From: Hahellaceae bacterium
GTDB lineage: Bacteria > Pseudomonadota > Gammaproteobacteria > Pseudomonadales > Oleiphilaceae
DNA length: 64,000 nucleotides
NCBI GenBank assembly: GCA_024234505.1
Contig: JACKOD010000003.1
Coordinates: 248,001-312,000 of the forward strand
Direction: 5' to 3'
Part shown: positions 18,050 to 27,527 of the stretch, piece after piece
How the letters are laid out: each line of letters starts with the position of its first letter
How positions within the stretch are numbered: position 1 is the stretch's first letter
Position numbers and translations under genes: made by a program
The notes under the pieces: generated by a model
Database searches by the model: none
The model's input: only the letters and a program-made list of their open reading frames with translations
What the model was told of the DNA's origin: nothing

Positions 18050-20723
18050 GATGTTTTTTCTCAAAATCGTGACGGAAATTGGCTATGGTCGCTTTGCCGC
18101 AAGTAGTCAGTCGCAAGGTCGAATTGAGAGCACTCAAATGCATGGTTGCCTGCTTAAAGTCCAGTGACTGTAACGCCTCCAGAAGGTCATCCAGTTGATG
18201 CCGGGTTTCGTCGCTCAGTGTCGCGAGCTGCTTCCAGTGTTGCAATTCGGGAATAAGATGCCTGGCCTTGAGGCTATGCCTATGCAAATAGGTTTCAAGT
18301 TCACTCAAGGTATCTTCGAACTTTTCGACCCGGAGGCTGATGTCGGGGAACGCTGCGTTTTTCTTTGGCTCAGCGGGCAGAATGGCTGCATCTTCGCCAT
18401 TTTTTTCGCTCCTCGCCAGTGGCAGTATCTCAGGGCTACCAGCAGGGGAGGGAAGATGCTCCTGAGCAATCGCCGATGCCCGTAATACTTCTTTAAACAA
18501 TGTGGTTAGCTGTTGAATGCTGGCGTCGCTGATTTGTCCTGTTACCAGTTCGTTTTCCAGTTGGGCACAGATGTTTTGCAGGGCGGTCGCGCCAAGGTGT
18601 GCGCTTTCTCCTCGAAGGTAATGCACCAGCTGTTGTGCGCCGCTAAAATCGCGCTCCTTTAGTGCAAGCTCGAGTCGTTCTGTAAAGCGTTCGTGATGAG
18701 AGGCGAAACGCGCTAAAAGTCGCAGGAACAAGTCGGGATGGGTCTGAAAGCGGGTGCGAATTTCGGATATCCTGATGCCGGGGAGGAGCGGAAGTCGGTC
18801 GAGCGCATCGCTATCAACACAGGCTACCGTCGATGCCGATGTCTCTGCCGCAGGCAACCAAAACGCTAATGTCTGGTAGAGACGGGCGATATCGATGGGT
18901 TTGGTGAGACAGTCGTTCATACCCGCTTCAATACAACGTTCCTTGTCGCCCACGATGGCGCTGGCGGTCATGGCAATAATGGGCAGGTGTCGTTCAGGGT
19001 TGAGTCGACGGATTCGTCGAGTCGTTTCGAGACCGTCCAGCCCTGGCATTTGTACATCCATGAGCACCAACTGATAGTAATCTGCCGCGACTTCACTCAG
19101 GCGATTTAGCGCCTGCTGGCCATTATTGCAAAGGTCGCATTCGAGACCGGCATCTCTGAGCAGATACAGCGCGACTTCCTGATTGGTCGGGTTGTCTTCA
19201 ACGAGCAGTACTTTACCGCTGAGTACCGGGATCTGAATGGGGACAGGTAGGTGATCGCGCGTTGCCAGAGCGGACGTGGCTGGAGATTCCAAAGGCTGCG
19301 CGAGAGAAGATTCATCAAGCGATGATACGCGACAAGTAAAGCTGAACGTGCTTCCAACAGAGGGTTCACTGCTGACATTGATCTGGCCACCCATCAGCTC
19401 GATAATCTGTTTGCTGATTACCAGTCCAAGTCCGGTACCTTCCTGGGATCGCGTATGGGAATTGTCTATTTGTGCAAAAGCCTGAAAAAGCTGATCCAGA
19501 TGATTTTTCTGAATCCCGATACCAGTATCCTGAATATCAAATTTTAATATTAGCGCGTTCGCGCTGTCAGCCAACTGTGGATCAGGCAGGCCATCGGTAT
19601 GGTTTTCGTTGGGAGTACTTTGCGGTTCTGTGTGCACGTTCGCACGAAGCGTAACTGAGCCGGTGGACGTGAATTTTATGGCGTTGTTAACCAGATTTAG
19701 CAACACCTGGCTGAGTCTGAAGCTATCACCTTTCACTACGGACGGAATGGCCGGGTCGATTTGTATCTTGAGTTGAAGTCCTTTTTCTTCGGCGCGTGCT
19801 GCCAGTATGAGTTGAATATCGTTCAGCAATTCCCGCACGCTCAATGGTTGCGGATGAAGTGTCATTTTGCCCGCCTCCATTTTTGAAAAATCCAGCACGC
19901 TGTTGATCAGGTTTAACAGTGCTCGTGCTGAGGTGTTTATTTTTTTCAGGAAATCACTTTGTTGCAGTGAGAGTGTGGTACGTCCGAGCAAATATCCCAA
20001 TCCAAGAATAGCATTGAGCGGTGTGCGTATTTCGTGACTGACATTGGCCACAAATTGGCTTTTTGCCTGATTGGCAGATTCGGCCTGTTCTTTGGCATGC
20101 AAAAGGGCGCGCTGTACGTGTTTACGCACTTCAATCTGATTGTTTAATTTGGTAATCAAAATATTGACGAAGGTCCAGGCCACGACCAGCAGCATTAACG
20201 TAATGACCGCATCCAGCATAAACAGATGCTCTACGTCGCCCTTAAAGCTTTTCATAAAAGCATTGCTCACCAGAAAGGTCGCGATACCAATAAGCTCACC
20301 GGTTTCCCTGGAATAAATTTCGGTGCTGGCGAGATAACAAGGCGTGCAACTCGTTTCGCCCCATTGACGTACAAATAGCGCTTCACTGTCTTGATTTTGT
20401 TCTACTTCGAGCGTGAGCCCACGGAAGAAATTGTCCTTAGAGACCGGATCGGTCATGAGTAGAATCTGATCTACGGTAATTTCCAGTCGATGCGTGTCCA
20501 ATGGCGCACCTACTGGGCCGCTGAGCACTTCAGCCAGGGTTTGTGCTTGGGTTTGTGCGAGCAATAGGGCGTTTGCTTCGGCTTCCTTATCCAGTCGTGG
20601 TTTGAGGCCAATATACCAATAGACGGCAAGCAGACTTTCCAGCGCAATGATCAGGAGCAAAAACGCGATGCTCGCGCCCCAGGAGTTTTTGGAGTCGTTT
20701 TCGTTCAAGACCTTTTTATTCAC
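18042..20723 (-). CDS. Hybrid sensor histidine kinase with periplasmic sensor, REC and HPt
   Basis: This 893-aa inner-membrane kinase has TM1 at about 18-38 and a small periplasmic domain at about 40-165 with a CTPC pair (C126, C129). TM2 follows at about 168-190, then a HisKA box (ANVSHEIRTPLN, H230) and an HATPase (NLVNNAIKF, DTGIGI, GTGLGL). The receiver has D556 (LVLMDVQMP), the HPt has H701 (VHYLRGESAHLGA), and an extra helical tail spans about 800-893. This is a full phosphorelay chain whose last acceptor is likely the intact receiver of the adjacent REC-REC-GGDEF protein. The GTG start overlaps the stop of the YfiR-like gene (AGTGAATAA). Confidence 0.9.
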   Translation of the reverse strand: MNKKVLNENDSKNSWGASIAFLLLIIALESLLAVYWYIGLKPRLDKEAEANALLLAQTQAQTLAEVLSGPVGAPLDTHRLEITVDQILLMTDPVSKDNFFRGLTLEVEQNQDSEALFVRQWGETSCTPCYLASTEIYSRETGELIGIATFLVSNAFMKSFKGDVEHLFMLDAVITLMLLVVAWTFVNILITKLNNQIEVRKHVQRALLHAKEQAESANQAKSQFVANVSHEIRTPLNAILGLGYLLGRTTLSLQQSDFLKKINTSARALLNLINSVLDFSKMEAGKMTLHPQPLSVRELLNDIQLILAARAEEKGLQLKIQIDPAIPSVVKGDSFRLSQVLLNLVNNAIKFTSTGSVTLRANVHTEPQSTPNENHTDGLPDPQLADSANALILKFDIQDTGIGIQKNHLDQLFQAFAQIDNSHTRSQEGTGLGLVISKQIIELMGGQINVSSEPSVGSTFSFTCRVSSLDESSLAQPLESPATSALATRDHLPVPIQIPVLSGKVLLVEDNPTNQEVALYLLRDAGLECDLCNNGQQALNRLSEVAADYYQLVLMDVQMPGLDGLETTRRIRRLNPERHLPIIAMTASAIVGDKERCIEAGMNDCLTKPIDIARLYQTLAFWLPAAETSASTVACVDSDALDRLPLLPGIRISEIRTRFQTHPDLFLRLLARFASHHERFTERLELALKERDFSGAQQLVHYLRGESAHLGATALQNICAQLENELVTGQISDASIQQLTTLFKEVLRASAIAQEHLPSPAGSPEILPLARSEKNGEDAAILPAEPKKNAAFPDISLRVEKFEDTLSELETYLHRHSLKARHLIPELQHWKQLATLSDETRHQLDDLLEALQSLDFKQATMHLSALNSTLRLTTCGKATIANFRHDFEKKHHD

Positions 20724-21324
20724 TGTATTTGGCTATCCGCAGAAAGAGTTTTTTCAAGTGAATATCCGCACGCTTAAGCGCATGGGCATTTAATTTTGGC
20801 CGGACTTTGGCCTCAATGGATAATCCCGCCGCAACGCCTTTTTCAACGTCGCCTTCGAAGGGGGAAAATAGTAGTGCGCGTTGGGCTTCGCTAAAGGTAA
20901 TGAGCTGCTGTAAATCGTCGCTTTGTAGTCGCTCAGATATAAATAGTCCTGCGACCTGACGTGTATTAAAACGAGATAGTTCTGCGGGTTGAATAACTTC
21001 GATGTTGAGCGGTGTTGACTGCGTGCCGACGACTATTTGTCCGGCATTGAATCGCATAAATTCGTCCCGGTAGGTCTCGGGAAGGTGACTGTTGCTGGTA
21101 TAGACCAGCAATACCAGCAATTGCTGGTCGTCGGTTTTCCGATGAATGGCTTCGTCGGCTTGCAGTGTGGCACCAAAAATACGCAGACCGATTCGGCTGC
21201 GTCGTTGCTCCTGAACGTCTGCCGAAGCCAGCGCAGAGTAGATAGCGATAAACGCCATCAGGCATAGCATTAATACCGCACCGATGGGTCTGAACGGGGG
21301 TAAACGGCTGACGGAGTGGTTCAT
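20716..21324 (-). CDS. YfiR/HmsC-like periplasmic protein (DUF4154)
   Basis: A 202-aa protein with a basic N-terminus and one hydrophobic segment (about 14-33), likely a signal peptide cleaved near ASA. The mature part resembles the YfiR family: an N-terminal half with LLVLLVYTSNS and a C-terminal core with LLFSPFEGDVEKGVAAGLSIEAKVRP. YfiR proteins are periplasmic repressors that hold a membrane partner inactive. The gene sits 15 bases after the TonB receptor and overlaps the hybrid kinase by 8 bases, so it is probably a ligand- or receptor-responsive modulator of that kinase. No cysteine remains after signal-peptide removal, unlike the disulfide-regulated YfiR of Pseudomonas aeruginosa. Confidence 0.8.
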   Translation of the reverse strand: MNHSVSRLPPFRPIGAVLMLCLMAFIAIYSALASADVQEQRRSRIGLRIFGATLQADEAIHRKTDDQQLLVLLVYTSNSHLPETYRDEFMRFNAGQIVVGTQSTPLNIEVIQPAELSRFNTRQVAGLFISERLQSDDLQQLITFSEAQRALLFSPFEGDVEKGVAAGLSIEAKVRPKLNAHALKRADIHLKKLFLRIAKYSE

Positions 21325-21339
21325 AAAACGGAGATTGCG

Positions 21340-23340
21340 CTAGAGCGCATAACTCACTTGTACCCAGACGTATCGCTCTGGAAAGGTTTGAATCAGATCT
21401 CGATCGGGAAGGGCGAAAACGTACACAATTTTGTCATTCAACAGATTATTGACCCCTGTGCGTACTGACAACCCGCTCACGCCCACATTAAAGAAGTTGG
21501 CGGTCAGATCCAGCGTATCGTAGCTTGCTATGTCTCCTGCCCGAGAATATCGGTCGGCCACGTGGTTCCAGTGCGACGTTAACGCGAAATCCTGCCAGGG
21601 TTGATAGTGCAACGCCAAGTTGCTGAGTATGCCCGCCGCGCCAGAATTCTGCTCATACGGGCTTCCCGACTGAAAGCTGGTTTTCGCTTTGGCATAGGAA
21701 AAGTTGGCCATTATTTTGAGTGTGTCAAACAATTGCTGTTCCAGTTCCAGTTCGGCTCCGAGGGTATTCCCCTTGCGTTCACTGGCAAAGGTGGGTATTT
21801 GATTGGCGGGATCTTTCTTGATTCCCGAGAGATGATCCATATCGGCATAAAACAGGGTGCTGCGCGCAACCAGATTGGTCGTTCGGTAGATGTAGCCGAG
21901 CTCGTAAGTTTGGTTTGACGCAAACACTAATGATTCGCGATCAACCTGATTCGAGTGAATTTCAAAAAAAGTTGGCGCCCGAAAGCCTTCGGAATACTGT
22001 GCTTTGAGTACATGCTTTTCTGCAACTTGCCATAAGGCCCCCACGCGAGGCGAAATCTGACTATCGTTAATGTCGTCACGGTGATCCACACGAACGCCGG
22101 CGATGAGGTTAACGGTTGGACTGAGCTCTATCTGGTCCTGCAAACTGACGCCGGTTTGTTGCCAGTGTTGGTTATTTACATCGGCTGAGATGGTGTTGGA
22201 GTTACCGGGTACCAAAGGGGAGGGCGTTAAGCCTCCGGGAGTGGGGAGGCTGCCTTGCGACGGAAGCGCGGGCAAAAGCCAGGAGGCATTGTCAATATTG
22301 GCATAAATGTAGTTAAGGCCCAGGCTCCAGGCATGGTAACGCCATCCCGTCCAGTGCACATCCAGGCTTGCGTCGTAGGAATCGCCTTCAAACTTCCTTG
22401 GGCGTGACCGAAAGTCGTTTCTTAAGTAATTGAAATGACTATCTATGGTGAGATCGGGTGTCGGGTTGAATTGGTGAGACAAAGAGTAGGACTGATGGCT
22501 TTCTCTGGTTTGGTCATCGGTTAAATCCCGCCGAAACGACTGGATACGCAACTCTGTTTTCTGGAAACCCAAAGCAAATGCCACTTCATCCTGTTGCTCT
22601 TCTGAAAACAGGTTGTTGTTGGTCTCTGCCCGCTGATTGAGTGCGCCGGAGAGATTGATGGAACCGTACCAGCGCTGATCATCAGAGGCCCAATGGTAAA
22701 AGCCGCCTGAGGTAGCGGCATGGTGGCTGTCATAACGGGCAAAAACGCCATTGTCACTTTTGCGAGTGATAATGTTGATCAGGCCCATATAAGCGAAATC
22801 TCCGTAAAGCGCGGAGCCGGGGCCCCGAACCACTTCAATACGCTCAATCTCTTCGATAGGCATCAGCATAATCGAACTATTGATACCCGCGCTTTCTCGC
22901 CCCATGGCTACCGAGTTGATCATCACTTTAACGTTGCCTGACCCTTCATTGAAGGGGGCGTCACGTATCGTCAGAATCGGATTTCCGTTGCCCTCTCGTC
23001 GAATCTGAATGCCCGGAACCAGTGCAAGGGCCTGCCAAACCGTTTTCTTGCCTAAGGCTTCCATCTCCCGACCATTGAGCAGCGTGACCATGCCGGGCAC
23101 GTAATCGCTGTTAAGCCTGGTTTTTGTTGCTATCTCTGTTTCCTGATCGAGAATCTCAAGAAGCTGGGCATATTGTGCGTAGTCACTGGCCGCCAAAAGA
23201 AAAGCCTCACCCTGATCATCAGGCTGATACTGTGGCTGCGCACTAGACGTAAATGAGAGACTGGTAAACCCGATAAGGAAAAAACTGGATAGTAGGCGCG
23301 TATGACGGTCGGATGGAGCGCAAGTGCATTGGAAAAACAT
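21340..23340 (-). CDS. TonB-dependent outer-membrane receptor
   Basis: The 666-aa protein has a signal peptide (hydrophobic segment ending at SSAQ), then an N-terminal segment EIATKTRLNSDYVPGMVTLL leading into the plug domain. The plug contains ALVPGIQIRR and the EEIERIEVVRGPGSALYGDFA signature; about 22 beta-strand-like segments of the barrel follow. The longest frame starts at TTG 23388, but ATG 23340 gives a sensible signal peptide. It heads a four-gene set with the YfiR-like protein, hybrid kinase and REC-REC-GGDEF protein. The substrate is unknown; no Fur box was seen just upstream, so iron is not specially indicated, and the receptor may serve sensing rather than nutrition. Confidence 0.9.
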   Translation of the reverse strand: MFFQCTCAPSDRHTRLLSSFFLIGFTSLSFTSSAQPQYQPDDQGEAFLLAASDYAQYAQLLEILDQETEIATKTRLNSDYVPGMVTLLNGREMEALGKKTVWQALALVPGIQIRREGNGNPILTIRDAPFNEGSGNVKVMINSVAMGRESAGINSSIMLMPIEEIERIEVVRGPGSALYGDFAYMGLINIITRKSDNGVFARYDSHHAATSGGFYHWASDDQRWYGSINLSGALNQRAETNNNLFSEEQQDEVAFALGFQKTELRIQSFRRDLTDDQTRESHQSYSLSHQFNPTPDLTIDSHFNYLRNDFRSRPRKFEGDSYDASLDVHWTGWRYHAWSLGLNYIYANIDNASWLLPALPSQGSLPTPGGLTPSPLVPGNSNTISADVNNQHWQQTGVSLQDQIELSPTVNLIAGVRVDHRDDINDSQISPRVGALWQVAEKHVLKAQYSEGFRAPTFFEIHSNQVDRESLVFASNQTYELGYIYRTTNLVARSTLFYADMDHLSGIKKDPANQIPTFASERKGNTLGAELELEQQLFDTLKIMANFSYAKAKTSFQSGSPYEQNSGAAGILSNLALHYQPWQDFALTSHWNHVADRYSRAGDIASYDTLDLTANFFNVGVSGLSVRTGVNNLLNDKIVYVFALPDRDLIQTFPERYVWVQVSYAL

Positions 23341-23460
23341 GGAAGTATCCGTTTGACTTATCCCTGATGTGCTCAGAAGTCTGGACAATCAACGCGAAAA
23401 TTTCAACCAGGAAAATGACTTGCGGTATCAGGTTTATACCTGCCGGGCTATCAGCAAAAC

Positions 23461-23778
23461 TTAAAGGCCCAGAAATAGCTTTAAACCAACGAGACCGGCA
23501 CCCACCAGAATAGAAATATTTAATAACAGCATTTTATGTGCTCGTGGCGTTTTATCGTGGAGTCTGAAAAAGGCAAGCACGCCCAGGCCGGAAATAACCA
23601 TTAACAATTCAGCCAACACCATTGAGATAACCGTGTCGATAGGAATATCGTCCCCGCCCAAATTGAAATGGAAGCTAAGAGAAGCAATGATTATCCAGAT
23701 GATAGCCGCTACCGACGGTATCCAGGCAATGCGTGACCATATCACCTGTTGGCGTTGAGCAAGTGGAGAGTGATCCAT
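23461..23778 (-). CDS. Small three-helix membrane protein, unknown function
   Basis: A 105-aa protein with three hydrophobic segments, about residues 15-35, 45-70 and 80-104. There is a hydrophilic N-terminus (MDHSPLAQRQQ) and a charged HDKTPRAHK loop between helices two and three. No motif was recognised. It ends 120 bases before the TonB receptor start on the same strand, so it could be the first gene of that transcript. Its link to the system is only positional. Confidence 0.65.
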   Translation of the reverse strand: MDHSPLAQRQQVIWSRIAWIPSVAAIIWIIIASLSFHFNLGGDDIPIDTVISMVLAELLMVISGLGVLAFFRLHDKTPRAHKMLLLNISILVGAGLVGLKLFLGL

Positions 23779-23901
23779 AGCGCGATAACGACCTTCGTTG
23801 AGGGAGGGATGCTCTCCGATTATAGAAAAGGATTCAATCCATTCACTTTACCTTGATCAATTTCAGAAAGGGAGGTTTTTACTTGGTATTAAATTAGCAG
23901 G

Positions 23902-23938
23902 GTGCACACCCGCACTCTCATGTGAGTCAGATGTGCAC
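23902..23938. other. Imperfect inverted repeat
   Basis: GTGCACA and TGTGCAC flank an inner ACTC/GAGT pair. It lies 20 bases beyond the stop of the ABC binding-protein gene on the minus strand. There is no clear T-run, so it may act as an mRNA-end hairpin rather than a strong terminator. Confidence 0.35.
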
Positions 23939-23957
23939 AGCGAGAGGGCGTGCGAAT

Positions 23958-25148
23958 CTATTGGCCGTAAGCCATTTTCCAATGGGTTAGCGGCTCAAAG
24001 CTGCCGTTACGGATGATTGTGGGCCAAACCGTGTGGCTGGCCTGATGTTCGGTTGCCGAAAAAGAAAGCGGAACGCCCATCCCGATATCGAATGAACCTA
24101 GCTGTTCAATACTATTGACTACACTTTCGCGCGAAAAGGGATCATCGGCTTTTTGCAGTGCCAAGACAAAGATTTTTGCCGCAATATAGCCCTCAAGCGA
24201 TACGAAGCTTGGCTGGCTCTTGGGCTGGTATTCACTCAGCGCCGATTGATATTCTTTGATTAGCGGGCGACCCGCCTGGTAATGCGGAACGACTTGCGTG
24301 ACGATGACGCCCTCTGCATCACCGCCCAGCGCATTTAACAGTGCCTGACTGCCTACAAAGGAGACGTTAAGAAAGAGTGCTTTAGGGAATTCCTGTTTGG
24401 CCAGTTTGATGAATTTTGCACATGGTGCATAGGCACCCACCATAATGATCGCTTTGGGTTCTGTTGTTGCATCCAATAGTACTCCCAGCCCTTCTTCCAC
24501 ATTCAGGGTATTGCGGGTGTAGCGACCATGTGCCAGTTTTCCTGTATCAGAAAATCCTTTTGCTTTGAGTGCATTGACAGCCCCGTGGTAGCCGGCATCG
24601 CCGTAGCCATCATTTTGTGTAAAAAAAGCGATTTCTTCGGGTTTGACACCAATTTCCAGCAGGCCATTAATCATGGCTTCAGTTTCTTCGGCATAACTGG
24701 CGCGATAATTAACGACATAACGATCTGGCGGTGTTTTTCGCAAAACCCCTGCTCCGGTAAAAGCGCCGAATAACGGGGTCGCTTTCTCATTGGCTATCGG
24801 GGCGGTGACAATTGCCGTCGGGGTGCCTACATTGCCAATGACTGCGAGTACCTGTTTTTCATCAATCAATTGACGCATATTGGGGGCGGCTTTGGTTGGC
24901 TCATAACCGTCATCAAGGGCTGTCAGTTTGAGTTGATTACCCCTGATGCCTCCTTCCTTGTTAACTTTGTTTAAATAGGCATCAATGCCCAGCTTCATTT
25001 CCTCTCCCAGTGCTTTTGCGGGGCCGGAGAGGGCGGTGGTCATTCCCAGATTGATATCAGCACAGAATGCGGGGGCAGTATTTAGCAAAAACGCGGAGCT
25101 GCATATTATTGTTAGTAGCTTTGTGGTGCGTTTAAATGCGGGGATCAT
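23958..25148 (-). CDS. ABC transporter periplasmic binding protein, branched-chain amino acid type
   Basis: A 396-aa protein with a signal peptide (FKRTTKLLTIICSSAFLLN, cleavage near FCA/AD). Its Peripla_BP_6-type body begins INLGMTTALSGPAKALGEEM, the typical ligand-cleft start of LivJ-like proteins. Other family patterns are AVIGNVGTPTAIV and SLEGYIAAKIFV. It would bind an amino acid, amide or small carboxylate in the periplasm. ATG 25148 has AGGAG eight bases upstream; the longer frame to 25193 lacks one. No transporter permease or ATPase genes are nearby, and a chemoreceptor is divergent from it, so a sensory role rather than transport is possible. Confidence 0.87.
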   Translation of the reverse strand: MIPAFKRTTKLLTIICSSAFLLNTAPAFCADINLGMTTALSGPAKALGEEMKLGIDAYLNKVNKEGGIRGNQLKLTALDDGYEPTKAAPNMRQLIDEKQVLAVIGNVGTPTAIVTAPIANEKATPLFGAFTGAGVLRKTPPDRYVVNYRASYAEETEAMINGLLEIGVKPEEIAFFTQNDGYGDAGYHGAVNALKAKGFSDTGKLAHGRYTRNTLNVEEGLGVLLDATTEPKAIIMVGAYAPCAKFIKLAKQEFPKALFLNVSFVGSQALLNALGGDAEGVIVTQVVPHYQAGRPLIKEYQSALSEYQPKSQPSFVSLEGYIAAKIFVLALQKADDPFSRESVVNSIEQLGSFDIGMGVPLSFSATEHQASHTVWPTIIRNGSFEPLTHWKMAYGQ

Positions 25149-25382
25149 TTTAAACTCCTGTGAATTTATATGGATTAGTCCATTTCCGGACATTATTTTT
25201 ATATTGGGAATGATGGTAAGGGTGATTTGGACATGAAACTTTATTATGTTTTTGGTGTGTCTAAGCTAGAAAAGATTGACTATAGTTGTCGAAAGTCAAG
25301 GAAAGAGTGTAAGAAAGCATATGATGTTTTTTTATGCTTTATGGATAGGTCTGGAAGCAGAGAATAATAAAACGGAGTAGAA

Positions 25383-27494
25383 ATGAGTTTGTTCGGAAAA
25401 TTGAATGTGCGCCTGTTGCTTATTGTCTGGTCTGTGGTAGGGACTTTGGCTTACATACTGTATTTGCTACTGAGTGTCCTGACCAATCAAATGGTTGCCG
25501 CGAATATTGATGCACTGATGGATGTGGTGATTCCCATCGAGCGTGCGAATACCCAAAGCTCGAATTTGCTTGCACGATATCTGGATCGACAAGCCACGTT
25601 GCTAATTGCCGATACCCCGGACGCGTTAAATTCATTGGTAAGCCGAGAGGCGTTGGACAAGGAATTTCGTGATTTTGAAGTTCATTTAAAAAAGATTACC
25701 TCGGGTCGGGCTGAGTCTCAGATACAGACCTTGGCACAAACCTTCAGGTCGTTCTTGACGCGGGATGACGAACTTTTTTCCAGCACGGCGCATTATCTAA
25801 ATCAAACGGAGCTGATGGAAAAGCGAATCAAAGAAATTGATGCCCTTATCAGGCAGTTGCAGGGAAAAGCTGAGTCGGTTTCTGGTAAAGCCAGCCTGAA
25901 TTCAAAAAGAGAAGCGAGAAAACTACGGCGTGCTTTGGATGCATCAACTACGGTAGAAGAATCGAAACAAGCCTTCACCGATTTTCGTAACGGCAGCGAA
26001 CAGATTAAAGGAAGTGCATTAGCTATTCGATTTGGATTGGAGAGGCTGGGTTCGGCCGCGCGTCAAATCCGGTTGGTGAGCGACCCGGATTTGTTGGTCG
26101 GACTAAAAAATAATGTAATAGAACAGCTCTTTACCGAAGTGACCGCCGAAATATCGGTACTGTCCGCTGAAGGCGAAGAATATGCCGAAGTGGCCAGTGC
26201 GCTCGCCAATGAGCTTGATAGCCTGCATGGTTTGTTGGTGAACAATAAAGATGCGCTGATTATCCTGGTGAATGAAAGCTTGCGGGACCTTCAGGAGCAT
26301 CAACGGATTCAGAAGGATATTCTGATTTCCAAGCAAGCCGTAGTGGATGCGCTGACCGCCTTGTCTGCATTTGGAAATGAGCTATCGCTGGATTCCGAAC
26401 AAGATACTCAGCAAGCCTTGCAACGCAGTGCCGTTGTTCAGGTGGGGGTGGGTATCGTGATGGCATTTTTCATGTTTTTGATGGGGGTGTTGATTAGCCG
26501 ACGCATCAATCAGCCACTGAAAAAGCTATCAGTTGCCATGCGTGATCTGGCCGATGGCAATCTCGTGCGGGAATTGGAGCCGCCCAGGCAAATGGATGAA
26601 TTTGGTGTGCTTACTCGAGAGGTTGCCGATACCATTAGTAATTTAAGGGAGATGCTAAAGCTGGTGCTGGATGCATCCAATCAGATCACTTCGGCGTCAG
26701 GCTCTTTGGCGGAAACCACAAAGAAAACTAATGTAGGAATTCAATGCCAGAAATCAGAATCAGACCAGCTGGCCACGGCGATGACTCAAATGGCCAGCAG
26801 TGTACATGAAGTGGCTACCAATGCAGCCAGCACTGCGGAAGCCACACAAATTGCGGCGGACGTTGCGCGGCAGGGTGATGAAACCGTTAGAGGGACGATT
26901 CAGGCAATGAATCAACTTGCCGAGAACATCGAGAACGTGTCACGCATGATTATGTTGCCTGAAAATGACGCAACCAAAATTGGTTCTGTTGTAGATGTTA
27001 TTCGCGGCATTTCGGAACAAACTAACCTGTTGGCGTTAAATGCGGCAATTGAAGCTGCAAGAGCGGGAGAAGCGGGTCGGGGATTTGCCGTGGTAGCCGA
27101 TGAAGTTCGTACCCTGGCAAAGAAAACCCAGGATTCGACGCAAGAAATTCAGACTGTCATCTCGGGTATTCAGAAAGGGACGCGGGATGCGGTTTCAGCC
27201 ATGTCAGGTAGTAAACAGCTTGCCGATATCAGTAAAGACAAGGCCTCGGGAGCGGGTGAGTCACTGCGCGATATCGTTCGACAAGTAGATGAAATCAATC
27301 AACGTAACTTGCAGATAGCGTCTGCCTCGGAAGAGCAAAGTGCGGTTACAGAGGAAATGCATCAAAATATAATTCAAATAGCGAGTGTGGCAGAAGATAC
27401 GGCAGATTCGTCCTCAATCGTTGAGCTGAATAGCGAGCATCTGGATGTCCTGGCTCGCGCACTTAAAACCATTCTCTCGCGGTATAAGGTCTAA
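25383..27494 (+). CDS. Methyl-accepting chemotaxis protein
   Basis: This 703-aa chemoreceptor has TM1 at about 11-33 and a large helical periplasmic region of about 310 residues. TM2 lies at about 350-372, then a HAMP domain (RRINQPLKKLSVAMRDLADG) and the cytoplasmic signalling domain. The hairpin tip is intact (GISEQTNLLALNAAIEAARAG followed by GRGFAVVADEVRTLA, about 540-585) and would bind CheA/CheW. The ATG is preceded by CGGAG. It is divergent from an orphan ABC binding protein, a possible ligand carrier. The periplasmic domain is not one I can name. Confidence 0.92.
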   Translation: MSLFGKLNVRLLLIVWSVVGTLAYILYLLLSVLTNQMVAANIDALMDVVIPIERANTQSSNLLARYLDRQATLLIADTPDALNSLVSREALDKEFRDFEVHLKKITSGRAESQIQTLAQTFRSFLTRDDELFSSTAHYLNQTELMEKRIKEIDALIRQLQGKAESVSGKASLNSKREARKLRRALDASTTVEESKQAFTDFRNGSEQIKGSALAIRFGLERLGSAARQIRLVSDPDLLVGLKNNVIEQLFTEVTAEISVLSAEGEEYAEVASALANELDSLHGLLVNNKDALIILVNESLRDLQEHQRIQKDILISKQAVVDALTALSAFGNELSLDSEQDTQQALQRSAVVQVGVGIVMAFFMFLMGVLISRRINQPLKKLSVAMRDLADGNLVRELEPPRQMDEFGVLTREVADTISNLREMLKLVLDASNQITSASGSLAETTKKTNVGIQCQKSESDQLATAMTQMASSVHEVATNAASTAEATQIAADVARQGDETVRGTIQAMNQLAENIENVSRMIMLPENDATKIGSVVDVIRGISEQTNLLALNAAIEAARAGEAGRGFAVVADEVRTLAKKTQDSTQEIQTVISGIQKGTRDAVSAMSGSKQLADISKDKASGAGESLRDIVRQVDEINQRNLQIASASEEQSAVTEEMHQNIIQIASVAEDTADSSSIVELNSEHLDVLARALKTILSRYKV

Positions 27495-27527
27495 CGTCGT
27501 CTAGGATTACAACGGGATAAAGGCACG

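Noticed and set aside
25200..25382. Sigma-28 promoter for the chemoreceptor gene
   Set aside because: Only a weak TCAAG...GCATATGA resemblance was found; the match to GCCGATAA is too poor to report.
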